Below, piece by piece: positions 10,925 to 20,856 of a DNA stretch of 64,000 bases. The number at the start of each line of letters is the position of its first letter. Within the stretch, counting starts at the first letter, position 1. The notes beneath the pieces are model-generated. The model had not been told where the DNA came from, made no database searches, and saw nothing but the letters and a program-made list of their open reading frames with translations. The translations under genes and the position numbers were made by a program. The DNA comes from Gemmatimonas sp. Its GTDB lineage: Bacteria > Gemmatimonadota > Gemmatimonadetes > Gemmatimonadales > Gemmatimonadaceae. The DNA lies in contig JAABRO010000002.1 in assembly GCA_011390885.1 (NCBI GenBank), forward strand, positions 62,001 through 126,000, read 5' to 3'.

Positions 10925-12100
10925 CTACCTCAGCGCCTGGGCGAGGTCGGCGATGAGGTCGTCGGGGTCCTCGAGGCCGATGCTGAAGCGCAGGAAGCCG
11001 TCGGGGATTCCGATGGCGGCGCGCGCCTGCGAAGTCATCGCGGCATGGGACGTGTAGCGCGGTTCGCTCACGAGCGAGTCCACGCCCCCGAGGCTCGGTG
11101 CGTGCGTGATCAGGCGCAGGCGCTCGAGCATGGGACCGGTGGCGTCGCCACCGCCGGCGAGTTCGAGCGCGAGCATGCCACCGAAGCCGTCGAGCACGTC
11201 ACAGGCGAGCGCGTGGTCGGGGTGGCTGGGCAGGCCAGGGTAGTGCACGCGCGCGATCGCGGGGTGCTGGGTCGCCCACGTCGCGATCTGCAGCGCCGAC
11301 GCGTTCTGGCGCTTCACGCGCACGTCGAGCGTCTTGAGGCCGCGTTCGAGCAGCCAGAGCGCGAACGGATCGGGCGTCTGCCCCCACACCATCTGCTTCT
11401 GGCGCACCTCGTCCACCACCGACTCGGAGCCGCACACCACACCGGCCAGCACGTCGTGATGGCCGTTGAGGTACTTGGTGCCCGAGTGGATGACCACGTC
11501 GGCGCCATGCTCCAGCGGACGGAAGTTGACCGGGCTCGCGAACGTGGAGTCGACGACGAGCGCGAGGCCGGTCTCGCGGGCGAGCGCGCTGATGGGGCGC
11601 ATGTCGAGCACGCGTGTGGTCGGGTTGACCGGCGACTCCAGGAAGATCGCACGCGTGTTGCGCGTGAGCGCCTTGCGCCACGCGCGGGACTCGGTGGGCA
11701 CGACGGAGGTGACCGTGATGCCCATCGCCGGCAGCTCCTGGTCGAAGAGCTTGCGCGTCCCGCCGTAGATCCACGCGCTCGTCACGAGGTGGTCGCCGGG
11801 CCGCAGCAGCGACAGCATCGTGCAGGCGGTCGCGCCCATGCCGCTGGCGAGCACCAGCGACGCCTCGGCGCCCTCGAGGAGGGCCAGTCGGCGCTGCACG
11901 ACCTGCGCGTTGGGCGTGTTCGCGTAGCGCGTGTAGAGCACGTCGTCGGGCATCCCGACCGGCAGCACGTGGTTCACGCTCTGCACGATCGGCTGCACGA
12001 CCGGATCGCCGGGCGCCGGATGCGCGCGACCGCCGTGAATGGCGAGCGTCGCGCGGCGCAGCGCCGCGGAGGGCGAGTCGGGCAGGAGGTCGTCGGACAT
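10925..12100 (-). CDS. Cys/Met metabolism PLP enzyme (cystathionine gamma-synthase/lyase family)
   Basis: PLP-dependent trans-sulfuration enzyme of 391 aa, handling cystathionine, O-acylhomoserine or a related thiol substrate in the cytoplasm. The Schiff-base lysine lies in HSGTKYLNGHHDV, preceded by DSTFASPVNFRPLEHGADVV. Also seen are YTRYANTPN (phosphate-binding Tyr/Arg of the partner subunit), ASGMGATACTMLSLL and SLGGVDSLVSEPRYTSHA near the C-terminus. The family covers MetB, MetC, MetZ and MGL, and sequence alone does not settle which reaction is run. It sits between a 113-aa protein and ftsE with only 38- and 4-base gaps, so its link to cell division genes is positional, not functional as far as known. 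Confidence 0.9.
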   Translation of the reverse strand: MSDDLLPDSPSAALRRATLAIHGGRAHPAPGDPVVQPIVQSVNHVLPVGMPDDVLYTRYANTPNAQVVQRRLALLEGAEASLVLASGMGATACTMLSLLRPGDHLVTSAWIYGGTRKLFDQELPAMGITVTSVVPTESRAWRKALTRNTRAIFLESPVNPTTRVLDMRPISALARETGLALVVDSTFASPVNFRPLEHGADVVIHSGTKYLNGHHDVLAGVVCGSESVVDEVRQKQMVWGQTPDPFALWLLERGLKTLDVRVKRQNASALQIATWATQHPAIARVHYPGLPSHPDHALACDVLDGFGGMLALELAGGGDATGPMLERLRLITHAPSLGGVDSLVSEPRYTSHAAMTSQARAAIGIPDGFLRFSIGLEDPDDLIADLAQALR

Positions 12101-12138
12101 GCGATGAAGGTGGGGAGCGATGACGGATGCAGGAACGA

Positions 12139-12480
12139 TCAGGTGGTGCGCGGCGAATCGAAGTCCGCCTTCAGGACACGAACGATCTCGGTGACGGTGA
12201 CGCCGGCGAGGTCGCGCACGACCACGCCGCCGCGCGGCAGCGACTCGTCGAGCACGAGCTCGGCGTACTCGCTGCGACGCGGTCCCAGCACACGCACGAG
12301 CTCCCCGTCCGTGAGCAGACGAATGAGGGCGTCGTCGGGTCGCATCTTGATGAGCGGGCCGCGCTCCGGGTCGCCACGTCGCGTGGCGATGTAGCCCACC
12401 ACCTGCAGCGGCGGGGCGAAGCCGGAGAACATGCCGCGCCCGATGCGCGGGGCGCCTGGCGTGTCGTCGCCGCCCTTCAT
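12139..12480 (-). CDS. Uncharacterised 113-aa protein downstream of the STAS-like gene
   Basis: Beginning MKGGDDTPGAPRIGRGMFSG, the protein has no signal peptide or membrane segment. The C-terminal two thirds alternate short hydrophobic strands and charged turns (DGELVRVLGPRRSEYAELVL, then VVVRDLAGVTVTEIVRV), which suggests a small beta-rich fold. I do not recognise a family. Its ATG overlaps the stop of the STAS-like/winged-helix gene by four bases (ATGA), so it is almost certainly translationally coupled. It may be a third component of the same partner-switch-like unit; this is inferred from position only. Confidence 0.75.
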   Translation of the reverse strand: MKGGDDTPGAPRIGRGMFSGFAPPLQVVGYIATRRGDPERGPLIKMRPDDALIRLLTDGELVRVLGPRRSEYAELVLDESLPRGGVVVRDLAGVTVTEIVRVLKADFDSPRTT

Positions 12481-13058
12481 GCGGCCACTCCGCTGATGCC
12501 GCGAGGCACGAGAAAGCCCTCGGCGCTGCGCATGACGAGGCGGCGGCGCCACAGCCGGTCGAGCACGTGCGTGGAGCGTTCGACCGGGGAGTCGAGCGCG
12601 CGCGCCACGTGCGGCGCCCACACCGGGCCGCCCACGCGCACGAACTCCCAGTGCCGCCGCTCGTCGGGGTCCACGCTGCCGAGCAGCGACGGCACCCCGT
12701 CGAAGTCCCACACGAGCGCCAGGGCGCGCCGTTCCAGCACCGCCTCGACCGCATCGAGATGATCGTCGCGCATGCCGCGGAAGTACACGTAGTGATCGTC
12801 GGCCGGCGCCGGGTCGGCCGCGTGCGCGGCCTCGACGTGACGCAGCAGCAGCTTGGCCACGATCTCGTCGGCGCAGCTGAAGTCGAGCAGGTTCACGCGC
12901 GAGAAGTCGATCGTGGTGATCGTGGGCGGGTTGCGCTCGGCGAGCAACGCCTCGATGGCACCGCGCACGGCCGCGCCGGTGGGGCGCGTGACGAGGTTGG
13001 AATACAGCTCGCATACCGCGCCGCGCAGCACCGTGCTCACGTCGATGTGATGCGTCAT
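12477..13058 (-). CDS. STAS-like (DUF4325-type) protein with predicted winged-helix C-terminus
   Basis: A 193-aa protein in which residues ~28-75 carry the STAS-like signature DFSRVNLLDFSCADEIVAKL, resembling DUF4325-type domains of partner-switch regulators. After an acidic middle (DDHYVYFRGMRDDHLDAVEA), residues ~148-185 read like a winged helix: a helix APHVARALDSPVE, a recognition-helix candidate RSTHVLDRLWRRRLV and a hairpin MRSAEGFLVP. If so, a STAS switch module is fused to a DNA-binding or protein-binding head. The fold assignment is by eye. It overlaps the HATPase gene upstream and the 113-aa gene downstream by four bases each. Confidence 0.72.
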   Translation of the reverse strand: MTHHIDVSTVLRGAVCELYSNLVTRPTGAAVRGAIEALLAERNPPTITTIDFSRVNLLDFSCADEIVAKLLLRHVEAAHAADPAPADDHYVYFRGMRDDHLDAVEAVLERRALALVWDFDGVPSLLGSVDPDERRHWEFVRVGGPVWAPHVARALDSPVERSTHVLDRLWRRRLVMRSAEGFLVPRGISGVAA

Positions 13059-13987
13059 CGCCGCTCCGTGCCGCGCGCGCGCGCCGCGGGGCCGGGATCG
13101 CCCGGCAGCCGCTCCGGGATCATGATCTGCACCTGCGCGCCCGGAAACGCCGCGAGCCCCTCACGCATCGGCTCATCCTCGTCCCACGTGGGCACGAGCG
13201 CGATGCGGGCCGTGCCGCTGCGCACGCTCAGCTTGCCATCCCAGCGTGCGATGAAGCGCCGAATGCCGGCGAGTCCCTGGCCGCGACCGGCATCGCCGTG
13301 GCGGAAGCGGCTCACCGCGTGCACCACGGCCGACTCGAGCGCGCGCCCGTCGCCCCACCGGTCGTCATGGCGATGCCCCGGCGAACTCTCGAGCGACTTG
13401 CGGAACCCGACGCCGGCATCGCACACGGCGATCACCACCACGCGGCGGCCGAGCCGACGACGGAAGGTGTACGTCTGCACCGCCACCCAGCCGCCGCAGC
13501 CGGCGTGCTCGACGATGTTCTGGCACGCCTCGCTCAGCGTCATGCCGAAGCCCATTGTCGCGGCCGTCTCCAGGTGCAGCTGGCCGTGCAGGATCTCGGC
13601 GGCCTTCTGCTGGATGCGTCCGACCACGGCGTGCACGTCGTCGCTCTGTGAGACGGACGTGATCTCGAGCAGCACGTCGGAATCGTGCCCCTCGCGCTGG
13701 CGCGGCACATGCCCATGCAGGTCGAACAGGTCGGCCGCGTGCCGGAAGAAGCCCGTGCGCGCCCAGTAGGACGCCGTGTCGGGGTGCTCGGGGACCGTGA
13801 AGTCGGGACGCGTGGCGCGCGTCTGTGCCGCGGCGAGGAGGGCCGTGAGCCCGAAGGGTGAAGCCCACCGCGCGTGGCGGGCGTCGAACAGCACCTTCTG
13901 GTCGGGTGCGAGCGGCGCGAGCTGCTCGACGACGTGCTCGAACGTCTGCTCATCGAGCGACGGGGGCACGTTGATCACGGTCGTCAC
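13055..13987 (-). CDS. STAS-like/HATPase_c anti-sigma-type regulatory kinase
   Basis: A 310-aa cytoplasmic protein with a GHKL ATPase domain at residues ~120-265. The N-box is SEACQNIVEHAG (152-163), the G1 box VCDAGVGF (188-195) and the G2 box GRGQGLAGI (235-243). This is the SpoIIAB/RsbW type, without a His-phosphoacceptor domain. The first ~85 residues look like a STAS fold (KVLFDARHARWASPFGLTAL). A switch protein kinase that phosphorylates or releases the adjacent STAS-like protein is the natural reading, inferred from domain families. It is bounded by four-base overlaps with the PfkB kinase gene and the STAS-like gene. The target, whether sigma factor or enzyme, is unknown. Confidence 0.85.
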   Translation of the reverse strand: MTTVINVPPSLDEQTFEHVVEQLAPLAPDQKVLFDARHARWASPFGLTALLAAAQTRATRPDFTVPEHPDTASYWARTGFFRHAADLFDLHGHVPRQREGHDSDVLLEITSVSQSDDVHAVVGRIQQKAAEILHGQLHLETAATMGFGMTLSEACQNIVEHAGCGGWVAVQTYTFRRRLGRRVVVIAVCDAGVGFRKSLESSPGHRHDDRWGDGRALESAVVHAVSRFRHGDAGRGQGLAGIRRFIARWDGKLSVRSGTARIALVPTWDEDEPMREGLAAFPGAQVQIMIPERLPGDPGPAARARGTERR

Positions 13988-14994
13988 GAGAGGTGGAGCT
14001 CTCCTCGGAGGTAAGCCGCGAGGCCGGAGGCACCGCGGTGCTCGACGTTGCGCGACGCCGCGCGAAGCGCCGCCGCCATGGCATCCTCCAACATATCACC
14101 GGCGAGCAGCCGCGAGAAACAGGTCGCCCCCCACACGTCGCCGCAGCCGGTCGGATCGCCGTCGCCCGTGATGCGCGCGGGCACGGCGGGAAGGCGCGCC
14201 GTGCGCAACGCCCCGAGCGCGCCGCTGCCGCCGCGCGGCCCCGTGGCCAGTCCGCCGCGCGACGGCAGGTCGGCCAGCCGCACGAAGCCGGGCGCCGCCA
14301 CGTACACCGCGCCCTGCGGTCCCAGCGTCACGCACAGGCACGACACCCCGGCGGCCATCGCCGTCGCGGCCAGCCGCATCGGGTCCGGCGCCATCATGGC
14401 CATCTCGTCCTCGTTCACCTGCAGCACATCGAAGCAGCCGCACCACGCGGCCACGTCGGGCAACGGACGCGGCACGCGCAATCCGTCCGGCTGCACCGCC
14501 ATGACCAGCATGTGCAGGTCGCAGTAGATCGGCCCCGCGAAGTGCGCGCGCAGCAGCTGCGCCGTCTCGAGGTCGAGCTCCCAGCCGCTCAGGAAGTTCA
14601 CGTACAGCGCATCGCACTGCGCCGCCTCGAGCAGCGGCTTGAGGCCCAGCCAGGTCCAGCCGGGGATGCCGCCGCTCAGGTACTCGCTGCGACGGTCCGC
14701 GTCGTGGTAGCGCAGCTCCACGCGGTTGTTCGGATAGGGCACGGCCACCAGCTCGGCGTCGGGCGCGATGTGCCGCAGCGTCTGCACGAAGGCACGCGCA
14801 CGGTCGGCGAGGTCCTCGCCCACCTTGAGCAGCGGCACGATCTCCCAGTCGTCATCGAGCGCCGCGTCGAGCGCCGCCAGCGCGTACGTGATGCCCCCCC
14901 ACTCCTCCACCGGCACGGCGCGCCGGTCGCGCCCGTGGATCACGTCCCACACGAACGTCCCGATCACGCCCACGCGGCGTTTGCGTGCGCTCAC
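13984..14994 (-). CDS. PfkB-family carbohydrate kinase
   Basis: Predicted kinase of 336 aa that phosphorylates a sugar or nucleoside. The ribokinase fold begins RVGVIGTFVWDVIHG, and the catalytic region GDGDPTGCGDVWGATCFSRL contains the GxGD base (here GCGD), shifted from the usual DTxGAGD by Pro and Cys substitutions. The start is a GTG at 14994, overlapping the ROK gene stop (GTGA). A longer ATG frame to 15072 would lie wholly inside the ROK gene and adds Arg-rich residues unlike the family. It overlaps the next gene by four bases (ATGA). The substrate is not predictable; two sugar kinases side by side suggest a shared sugar route. Confidence 0.87.
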   Translation of the reverse strand: MSARKRRVGVIGTFVWDVIHGRDRRAVPVEEWGGITYALAALDAALDDDWEIVPLLKVGEDLADRARAFVQTLRHIAPDAELVAVPYPNNRVELRYHDADRRSEYLSGGIPGWTWLGLKPLLEAAQCDALYVNFLSGWELDLETAQLLRAHFAGPIYCDLHMLVMAVQPDGLRVPRPLPDVAAWCGCFDVLQVNEDEMAMMAPDPMRLAATAMAAGVSCLCVTLGPQGAVYVAAPGFVRLADLPSRGGLATGPRGGSGALGALRTARLPAVPARITGDGDPTGCGDVWGATCFSRLLAGDMLEDAMAAALRAASRNVEHRGASGLAAYLRGELHLS

Positions 14995-15974
14995 GGATGC
15001 CGCGCGACGAAGTTCGCAATCGCGCCCGCCACGCCCGCGGTGCCGGGCAGCTCGCCGGGCACGATGCGGCACGCGTCCACCGCCGGCTTGAACGCGCGGC
15101 GGCGCACCTCGGCGCGCAGCGGCTCGAACAGTGCCGCCCCCGCCTGCGTGACGCCGCCCGCGATCACCACGACTTCGGGATTGAAGATGTTGAGCAGGTT
15201 CGCGATGCCCGTACCCAGGAACTGCGCCGTGTCACGCACCACCTGCCGGGCCACGAGGTCGCCCTGCTCGGCGGCCTGATACACCGTCTGCGCCGTGATG
15301 CGCGACAGGTCGCCGTCCACCAGCGCTGGCAGGAGCGACGCTTCGCCACCGCCGAGCGCCTCGCGGGCGCGCGTGGCGATGGCGGGGCCCGACGCATAGG
15401 CCTCGAGGCAGCCGTAGTTGCCGCAGTTGCAGCGGCGCCCGTTGGTCTCGATCGACGTGTGCCCCAGCTCGCCCGCGATCCCCGACGCGCCGTGATAGAC
15501 GGCCCCGTCGAGAATGAGCCCGCCGCCGATGCCGGTGCCGATCGTCAGGCCGATCACGTGACGCGCGCCGCGCGCCGCGCCGATCCACCACTCGCCCAGC
15601 GTGGCGCAGTTGGCGTCGTTGTCGAGCGCGGCCGGCAGCCCCACGGCCGCGGAGACGCGATCGCGCAGCGGATAGTTCACCCATCCGAGGTTGGGCGTGA
15701 TGAGCACCACGCCCGTGTCGAGGTCGAGCGGTCCCGGGGCACCGATGCCCACGCCGCGGAACTGCGCGCGGGTGATGCCGGTCTCGGCGACCGTGGCCTC
15801 GATCGTCTGCTCGATCATGCGCACGATGCGCGCGGTCACGCCGTCCGCGCCGTCCTCGGCGTGTGTCGGTTCGGAGTGCACGCCGTGCATGGCGGTGCCG
15901 TCGTCGGGCATCGCGCCCACGACGATGTTGGTGCCGCCGAGATCGACACCGAGCAGGTAGGTGGCAGGAGCCAT
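14991..15974 (-). CDS. ROK-family sugar kinase (glucokinase-like)
   Basis: Cytoplasmic hexose kinase of 327 aa. It opens with the phosphate-binding LLGVDLGGTNIVVGAM. It has the sugar-binding and catalytic block PAALDNDANCATLGEWWIGAA (catalytic Asp), GLTIGTGIGGGLILDG, and the ROK zinc motif NCGNYGCLEAYASG preceded by HTSIETNGRRC. No N-terminal helix-turn-helix is present, so it is an enzyme rather than a ROK repressor. Glucokinase is the likeliest activity; N-acetylhexosamine kinases share the motifs. It is the first gene of the overlapped ten-gene run, and 107 bases separate it from waaF, where a promoter could lie. Confidence 0.9.
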   Translation of the reverse strand: MAPATYLLGVDLGGTNIVVGAMPDDGTAMHGVHSEPTHAEDGADGVTARIVRMIEQTIEATVAETGITRAQFRGVGIGAPGPLDLDTGVVLITPNLGWVNYPLRDRVSAAVGLPAALDNDANCATLGEWWIGAARGARHVIGLTIGTGIGGGLILDGAVYHGASGIAGELGHTSIETNGRRCNCGNYGCLEAYASGPAIATRAREALGGGEASLLPALVDGDLSRITAQTVYQAAEQGDLVARQVVRDTAQFLGTGIANLLNIFNPEVVVIAGGVTQAGAALFEPLRAEVRRRAFKPAVDACRIVPGELPGTAGVAGAIANFVARHP

Positions 15975-16081
15975 GGGGGGCAGCTGAGGGCGGAGGAGTC
16001 GGGCGCGCGGGACGGATCGCGAACCCCCGGAAGGTTAGTCGGCGCGGCGACCGTTGCCACCCGTGGGCGCCGCGGAGGGCG

Positions 16082-17137
16082 TCAGCGCGTCACGCGCATG
16101 ACGTCGGCGACCGCGTCGATCACGCGCGCCACGGACAGCTCTTCCATGCAGCGCCAATGGCCGAGCGGGCAGGCTTGCGGGCCGTGCGCGTGGCATGGGC
16201 GGCAGGCGAGTCCCTGCACGCCGAGCGCGTCGGCGTGCGGGGCGAGCGGCCCGAAGCCCATGTCGGGCGTGGTCGGCCCGAAGAGCGCCACGGTGGGGGT
16301 GCCCATGGCCGACGCCAGGTGCAGCGGGAGCGAGTCGTTCGTCACGATCGCGCCGGCGCGCGCGAGCAGGGCGGCGGACGCGAGCAGCGGGAGGCGTCCG
16401 GTCGCATCGATGGGGAGCGCGGCACCGATCGACTGCATCCCCTCCGCGATCGTGCGCGCGATGCCGGTGTCGGCGGCCGATCCGAGCACGACCAGGCGCG
16501 CCTTCGCGGTGCGCGGATCGGTGGCGAGGGCGATGGCGAGCGAGCGGTAGTGCGGCCACCGCTTCGTGGCCCACACGCTGCCGGGTGCCACGACGAGGAT
16601 CGGGGCGCCCGGCGCCACGCCCGACGTAGCGAGCAGCGAGGCCGCGGCGGCGTGGTCGTTGGACGACGGATAGAGCCGCGGGTGCAGCGGTGCGTCCGGG
16701 GCGTCGTCATCGGTCGAGGCGAGTCGCCACAACCGCTCGGCGTGGTGCTGCGTGCGGTCGAACGGAACCGCCCGTGTGTAGAGCCGCCGGCCCGCCGACG
16801 ACGCGAAGCCCACACGCTCTCCGACGCCGGCGACGGCCACGAGCGTCGCGCTGCGCAGCGATCCCTGCGCGAGGTAGGCGACGGTCACCCCCCGTGGCTC
16901 TCCGCCGGCCCGTGAGCGGATGGCGCGCGCGGCGCGCAGCAGCCCGCGCCATCCGCGCGCGCCGCCCCGCTTGTCGTACACGATCACGTCGCGCACGGCC
17001 GGGTGCCCGGTCAGCAGCGGGGCGGACTGCGGGGTGGCCACCACGTCCACCGGTCCTCGGCGCGCGAGGCGCGCGAGGAGCGGCGTGGTGAGCACCATGT
17101 CGCCGAGGAAGGAGGTCTGAACGACGAGCGACGTCAC
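16082..17137 (-). CDS. waaF: LPS heptosyltransferase, glycosyltransferase family 9
   Basis: Transfers ADP-activated heptose to the LPS inner core on the cytoplasmic face of the inner membrane. The 351-aa protein begins MTSLVVQTSFLGDMVLTTPL, the family N-terminus, and has the donor-site blocks VVAPGSVWATKRWP near residue 185 and IVTNDSLPLHLASAMGTPTVALFGPTTP near residue 265. A Cys cluster near the C-terminus (CRPCHAHGPQACPLGHWRCM) is typical of heptosyltransferase II. It starts 16 bases after the lepA stop and is probably cotranscribed with it. Assignment to WaaF rather than another GT9 member rests on this motif set. Confidence 0.88.
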   Translation of the reverse strand: MTSLVVQTSFLGDMVLTTPLLARLARRGPVDVVATPQSAPLLTGHPAVRDVIVYDKRGGARGWRGLLRAARAIRSRAGGEPRGVTVAYLAQGSLRSATLVAVAGVGERVGFASSAGRRLYTRAVPFDRTQHHAERLWRLASTDDDAPDAPLHPRLYPSSNDHAAAASLLATSGVAPGAPILVVAPGSVWATKRWPHYRSLAIALATDPRTAKARLVVLGSAADTGIARTIAEGMQSIGAALPIDATGRLPLLASAALLARAGAIVTNDSLPLHLASAMGTPTVALFGPTTPDMGFGPLAPHADALGVQGLACRPCHAHGPQACPLGHWRCMEELSVARVIDAVADVMRVTR

Positions 17138-17153
17138 GCGGGCGCGGGTCGGC

Positions 17154-18950
<1,797 letters not shown>

Positions 18951-19048
18951 GGACGAGTGACGCTGTGGGACGGAGCGGGCGCCGAGGCACCTGCTGGCAG
19001 CTCGGTCACGGGCAGACGCACCGTGCAGAGCCTAGCCGTGGAAAACTA

Positions 19049-19084
19049 GCGGCCCCACCCGCAGTTCCAAGCAGGTGGGGCCGC
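19049..19084 (-). terminator. Rho-independent terminator of the secreted-protein gene
   Basis: An 11-bp perfect stem (19049-19059 with 19074-19084, GCGGCCCCACC arm) with a 14-base loop. On the minus strand it is followed by TAGTTTTCC. It lies 38 bases past the stop of the gene at 19122-20612 and separates that gene from lepA. Confidence 0.8.
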
Positions 19085-19121
19085 ATTCATGCGTGATGGC
19101 CTGAAGTCGGCCGGTGGTGCG

Positions 19122-20612
19122 TCAGAAGGGGCGACCCGAACCGCCGCGTCCGCCGGCACCGCCACGTCCTTCGCCGCCGCCGCGCGCCTCGCCGCCGCCG
19201 CTCATGCTGCCGGAGCCCACGGCGCCGCCGGACGAGACACCGCCGCCGCTGCTGCCACTGCCGGAGCCGGCGCTGCCGCCCCGTCCGAACGAACCACTGC
19301 CACCCGGCCCACTTCCCGGGTTGTAGCCGCGGTAGTCCGTGGCGCGAAGCCCGCGCCCCTGCTGCCCGGAAGCGTTCGTACCGTTCGCCAGCACCTGACC
19401 GGCACGCACCCGCTCGAAGGCATCCACCACCGAGCCGGTCCGCCCGGCCATGCGCTGCGCCGAGAGATACGCCATGACCGTGGCGATCTCCTGCCGCTTC
19501 ACGAGATCATAGTTGGACTCGCGCGTGAGCGGGCCGCGCGCCTCGGTGGCCGTGCCGCCGCGCAGGGACTCGCCACGTGCCGTCGCCACGCGCGTCACCG
19601 CCTCGGCCCGCCGCTGCATGTCGCGCGGCGACGCCGGCACGATCTCCACGCCCGGCACGACGGGCGGCTTGGCCTCTGGATTGCGATCGGCCGGCGGCGG
19701 GGCGATCGGCCCATCGTCCGGCCCCTCTTCACCCGGCGGCGTGACCGGCACGCCCGGGTTGTACGCCACGTTCATCAGCTCCAAGTACCGGAACTGGCCA
19801 CGCAGCGGGTCGCATACCGCCCCGAAGGTGTTCCAGAGCCCCATGTTGATGGAACGGCTGAAGTAGCTGTTCGGCATCATCGCGGCCATGAACCAGAACG
19901 GCCCTTCCCATTGGAAGTTGCGGTAGCGCTGCTCGATCATCCAGCTCGTTTCCAGGATCGAGACGGGGCCGAACGACTGCCACAGGAATTGGTTGAACCG
20001 GTCGGAGTACGGCGAGTTCATGTTGTAGCCGCAGCTCTGGAGCGCCGTGTAGGCGAACGTGGGCACCTGCGCGAACACGCGTCGCGTCGCGACCGTGTAG
20101 GGCATGTCGGCGCTGCCGTAGATGAGCTCGGCGATGCCGCGCACCGTCTCGTCCAAGCCGGCACCGGGCATCACGCTGAACTGGTAGTCCCACCACTTGC
20201 CGTTGTCGGTGAAGGCCGCGAGGTCGGGGGCCATGTCCGATGCGAAGGCCACGATCTCCGGAATGCGCAGCTCCGCAGTCCGGATGAACGCGGCGTCCGC
20301 ACTCGGCAGCGGCACCCGCACGATGCGGTCGGCGCGAGCGAAGCCGCGATCCTTGGGCGACGCGGGGTACACGATGCGCGCCCGGTGGTCGGCGCCGATC
20401 TCGAGCACCACGAGAAACGCATCGCGGTCGAGTCGAACGCTGGCGGCGCCCCCGAAGCCGGCGTTGCCGGTTCCCGGCATCTGCGACAGGCGCACCACAG
20501 GCAATCCCTGCTGTGCGACGGCTGGCAGGGCGCCGAACAGGGTCGCGGCGAAGGCCGCAGCCGCCGCGAGGCGACGAGGTGCCCGGCGTCGGGCGGTGGG
20601 CAGATGGGTCAT
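19122..20612 (-). CDS. Secreted protein of unknown function with Gly/Ser-rich tail
   Basis: A 496-aa exported protein. Signal peptide: MTHLPTARRRAPRRLAAAAA, then a hydrophobic stretch with likely cleavage after AVAQ. The mature part has a globular region (residues ~40-250) rich in aromatic residues (WWDYQFSVMPGAG, WEGPFWFMAAMMPNSYF) and a Pro-rich linker near residue 280 (PPGEEGPDDGPIAPPPADRN). A final ~90 residues are almost only Gly, Ser, Arg and Ala. The ATG at 20612 is preceded by GAGG eight bases upstream. I do not recognise a family. A low-complexity Gly/Ser tail suggests surface display or a flexible anchor, but that is inference. It has its own terminator and is divergent from the DUF58 gene. 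Confidence 0.78.
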   Translation of the reverse strand: MTHLPTARRRAPRRLAAAAAFAATLFGALPAVAQQGLPVVRLSQMPGTGNAGFGGAASVRLDRDAFLVVLEIGADHRARIVYPASPKDRGFARADRIVRVPLPSADAAFIRTAELRIPEIVAFASDMAPDLAAFTDNGKWWDYQFSVMPGAGLDETVRGIAELIYGSADMPYTVATRRVFAQVPTFAYTALQSCGYNMNSPYSDRFNQFLWQSFGPVSILETSWMIEQRYRNFQWEGPFWFMAAMMPNSYFSRSINMGLWNTFGAVCDPLRGQFRYLELMNVAYNPGVPVTPPGEEGPDDGPIAPPPADRNPEAKPPVVPGVEIVPASPRDMQRRAEAVTRVATARGESLRGGTATEARGPLTRESNYDLVKRQEIATVMAYLSAQRMAGRTGSVVDAFERVRAGQVLANGTNASGQQGRGLRATDYRGYNPGSGPGGSGSFGRGGSAGSGSGSSGGGVSSGGAVGSGSMSGGGEARGGGEGRGGAGGRGGSGRPF

Positions 20613-20647
20613 GATGCGGCCCTCGGGTGGGATGACGCGGCCAGACA

Positions 20648-20659
20648 TTGCTGCAGCAA
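20648..20659. promoter_or_regulatory. 12-bp perfect palindrome in the divergent upstream region
   Basis: TTGCTGCAGCAA reads the same on both strands. It lies 36 bases upstream of the secreted-protein start at 20612 and within the 244-base region between the two divergent genes. A weak -10-like TATGTT lies just upstream on the minus strand. It could be an operator; a chance palindrome around a PstI-like core cannot be excluded. Confidence 0.3.
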
Positions 20660-20856
20660 ACATAGGTCCATACACGGGATCCACGCCAATGATCCGCGTC
20701 GATGCGCCGGGGCAGGTCGCCGATGAGGGACCGTTTGCCCCACCGCGTCGCAACGCTCCGCGCCGCGCAACCGTACCGGGGGACACGCTGGCGATCGCGG
20801 TCGCGTCAGCGCGCCCCTTGGTCTCGCTGCGCCCGATCGCCACCTTTAGCGACTGC

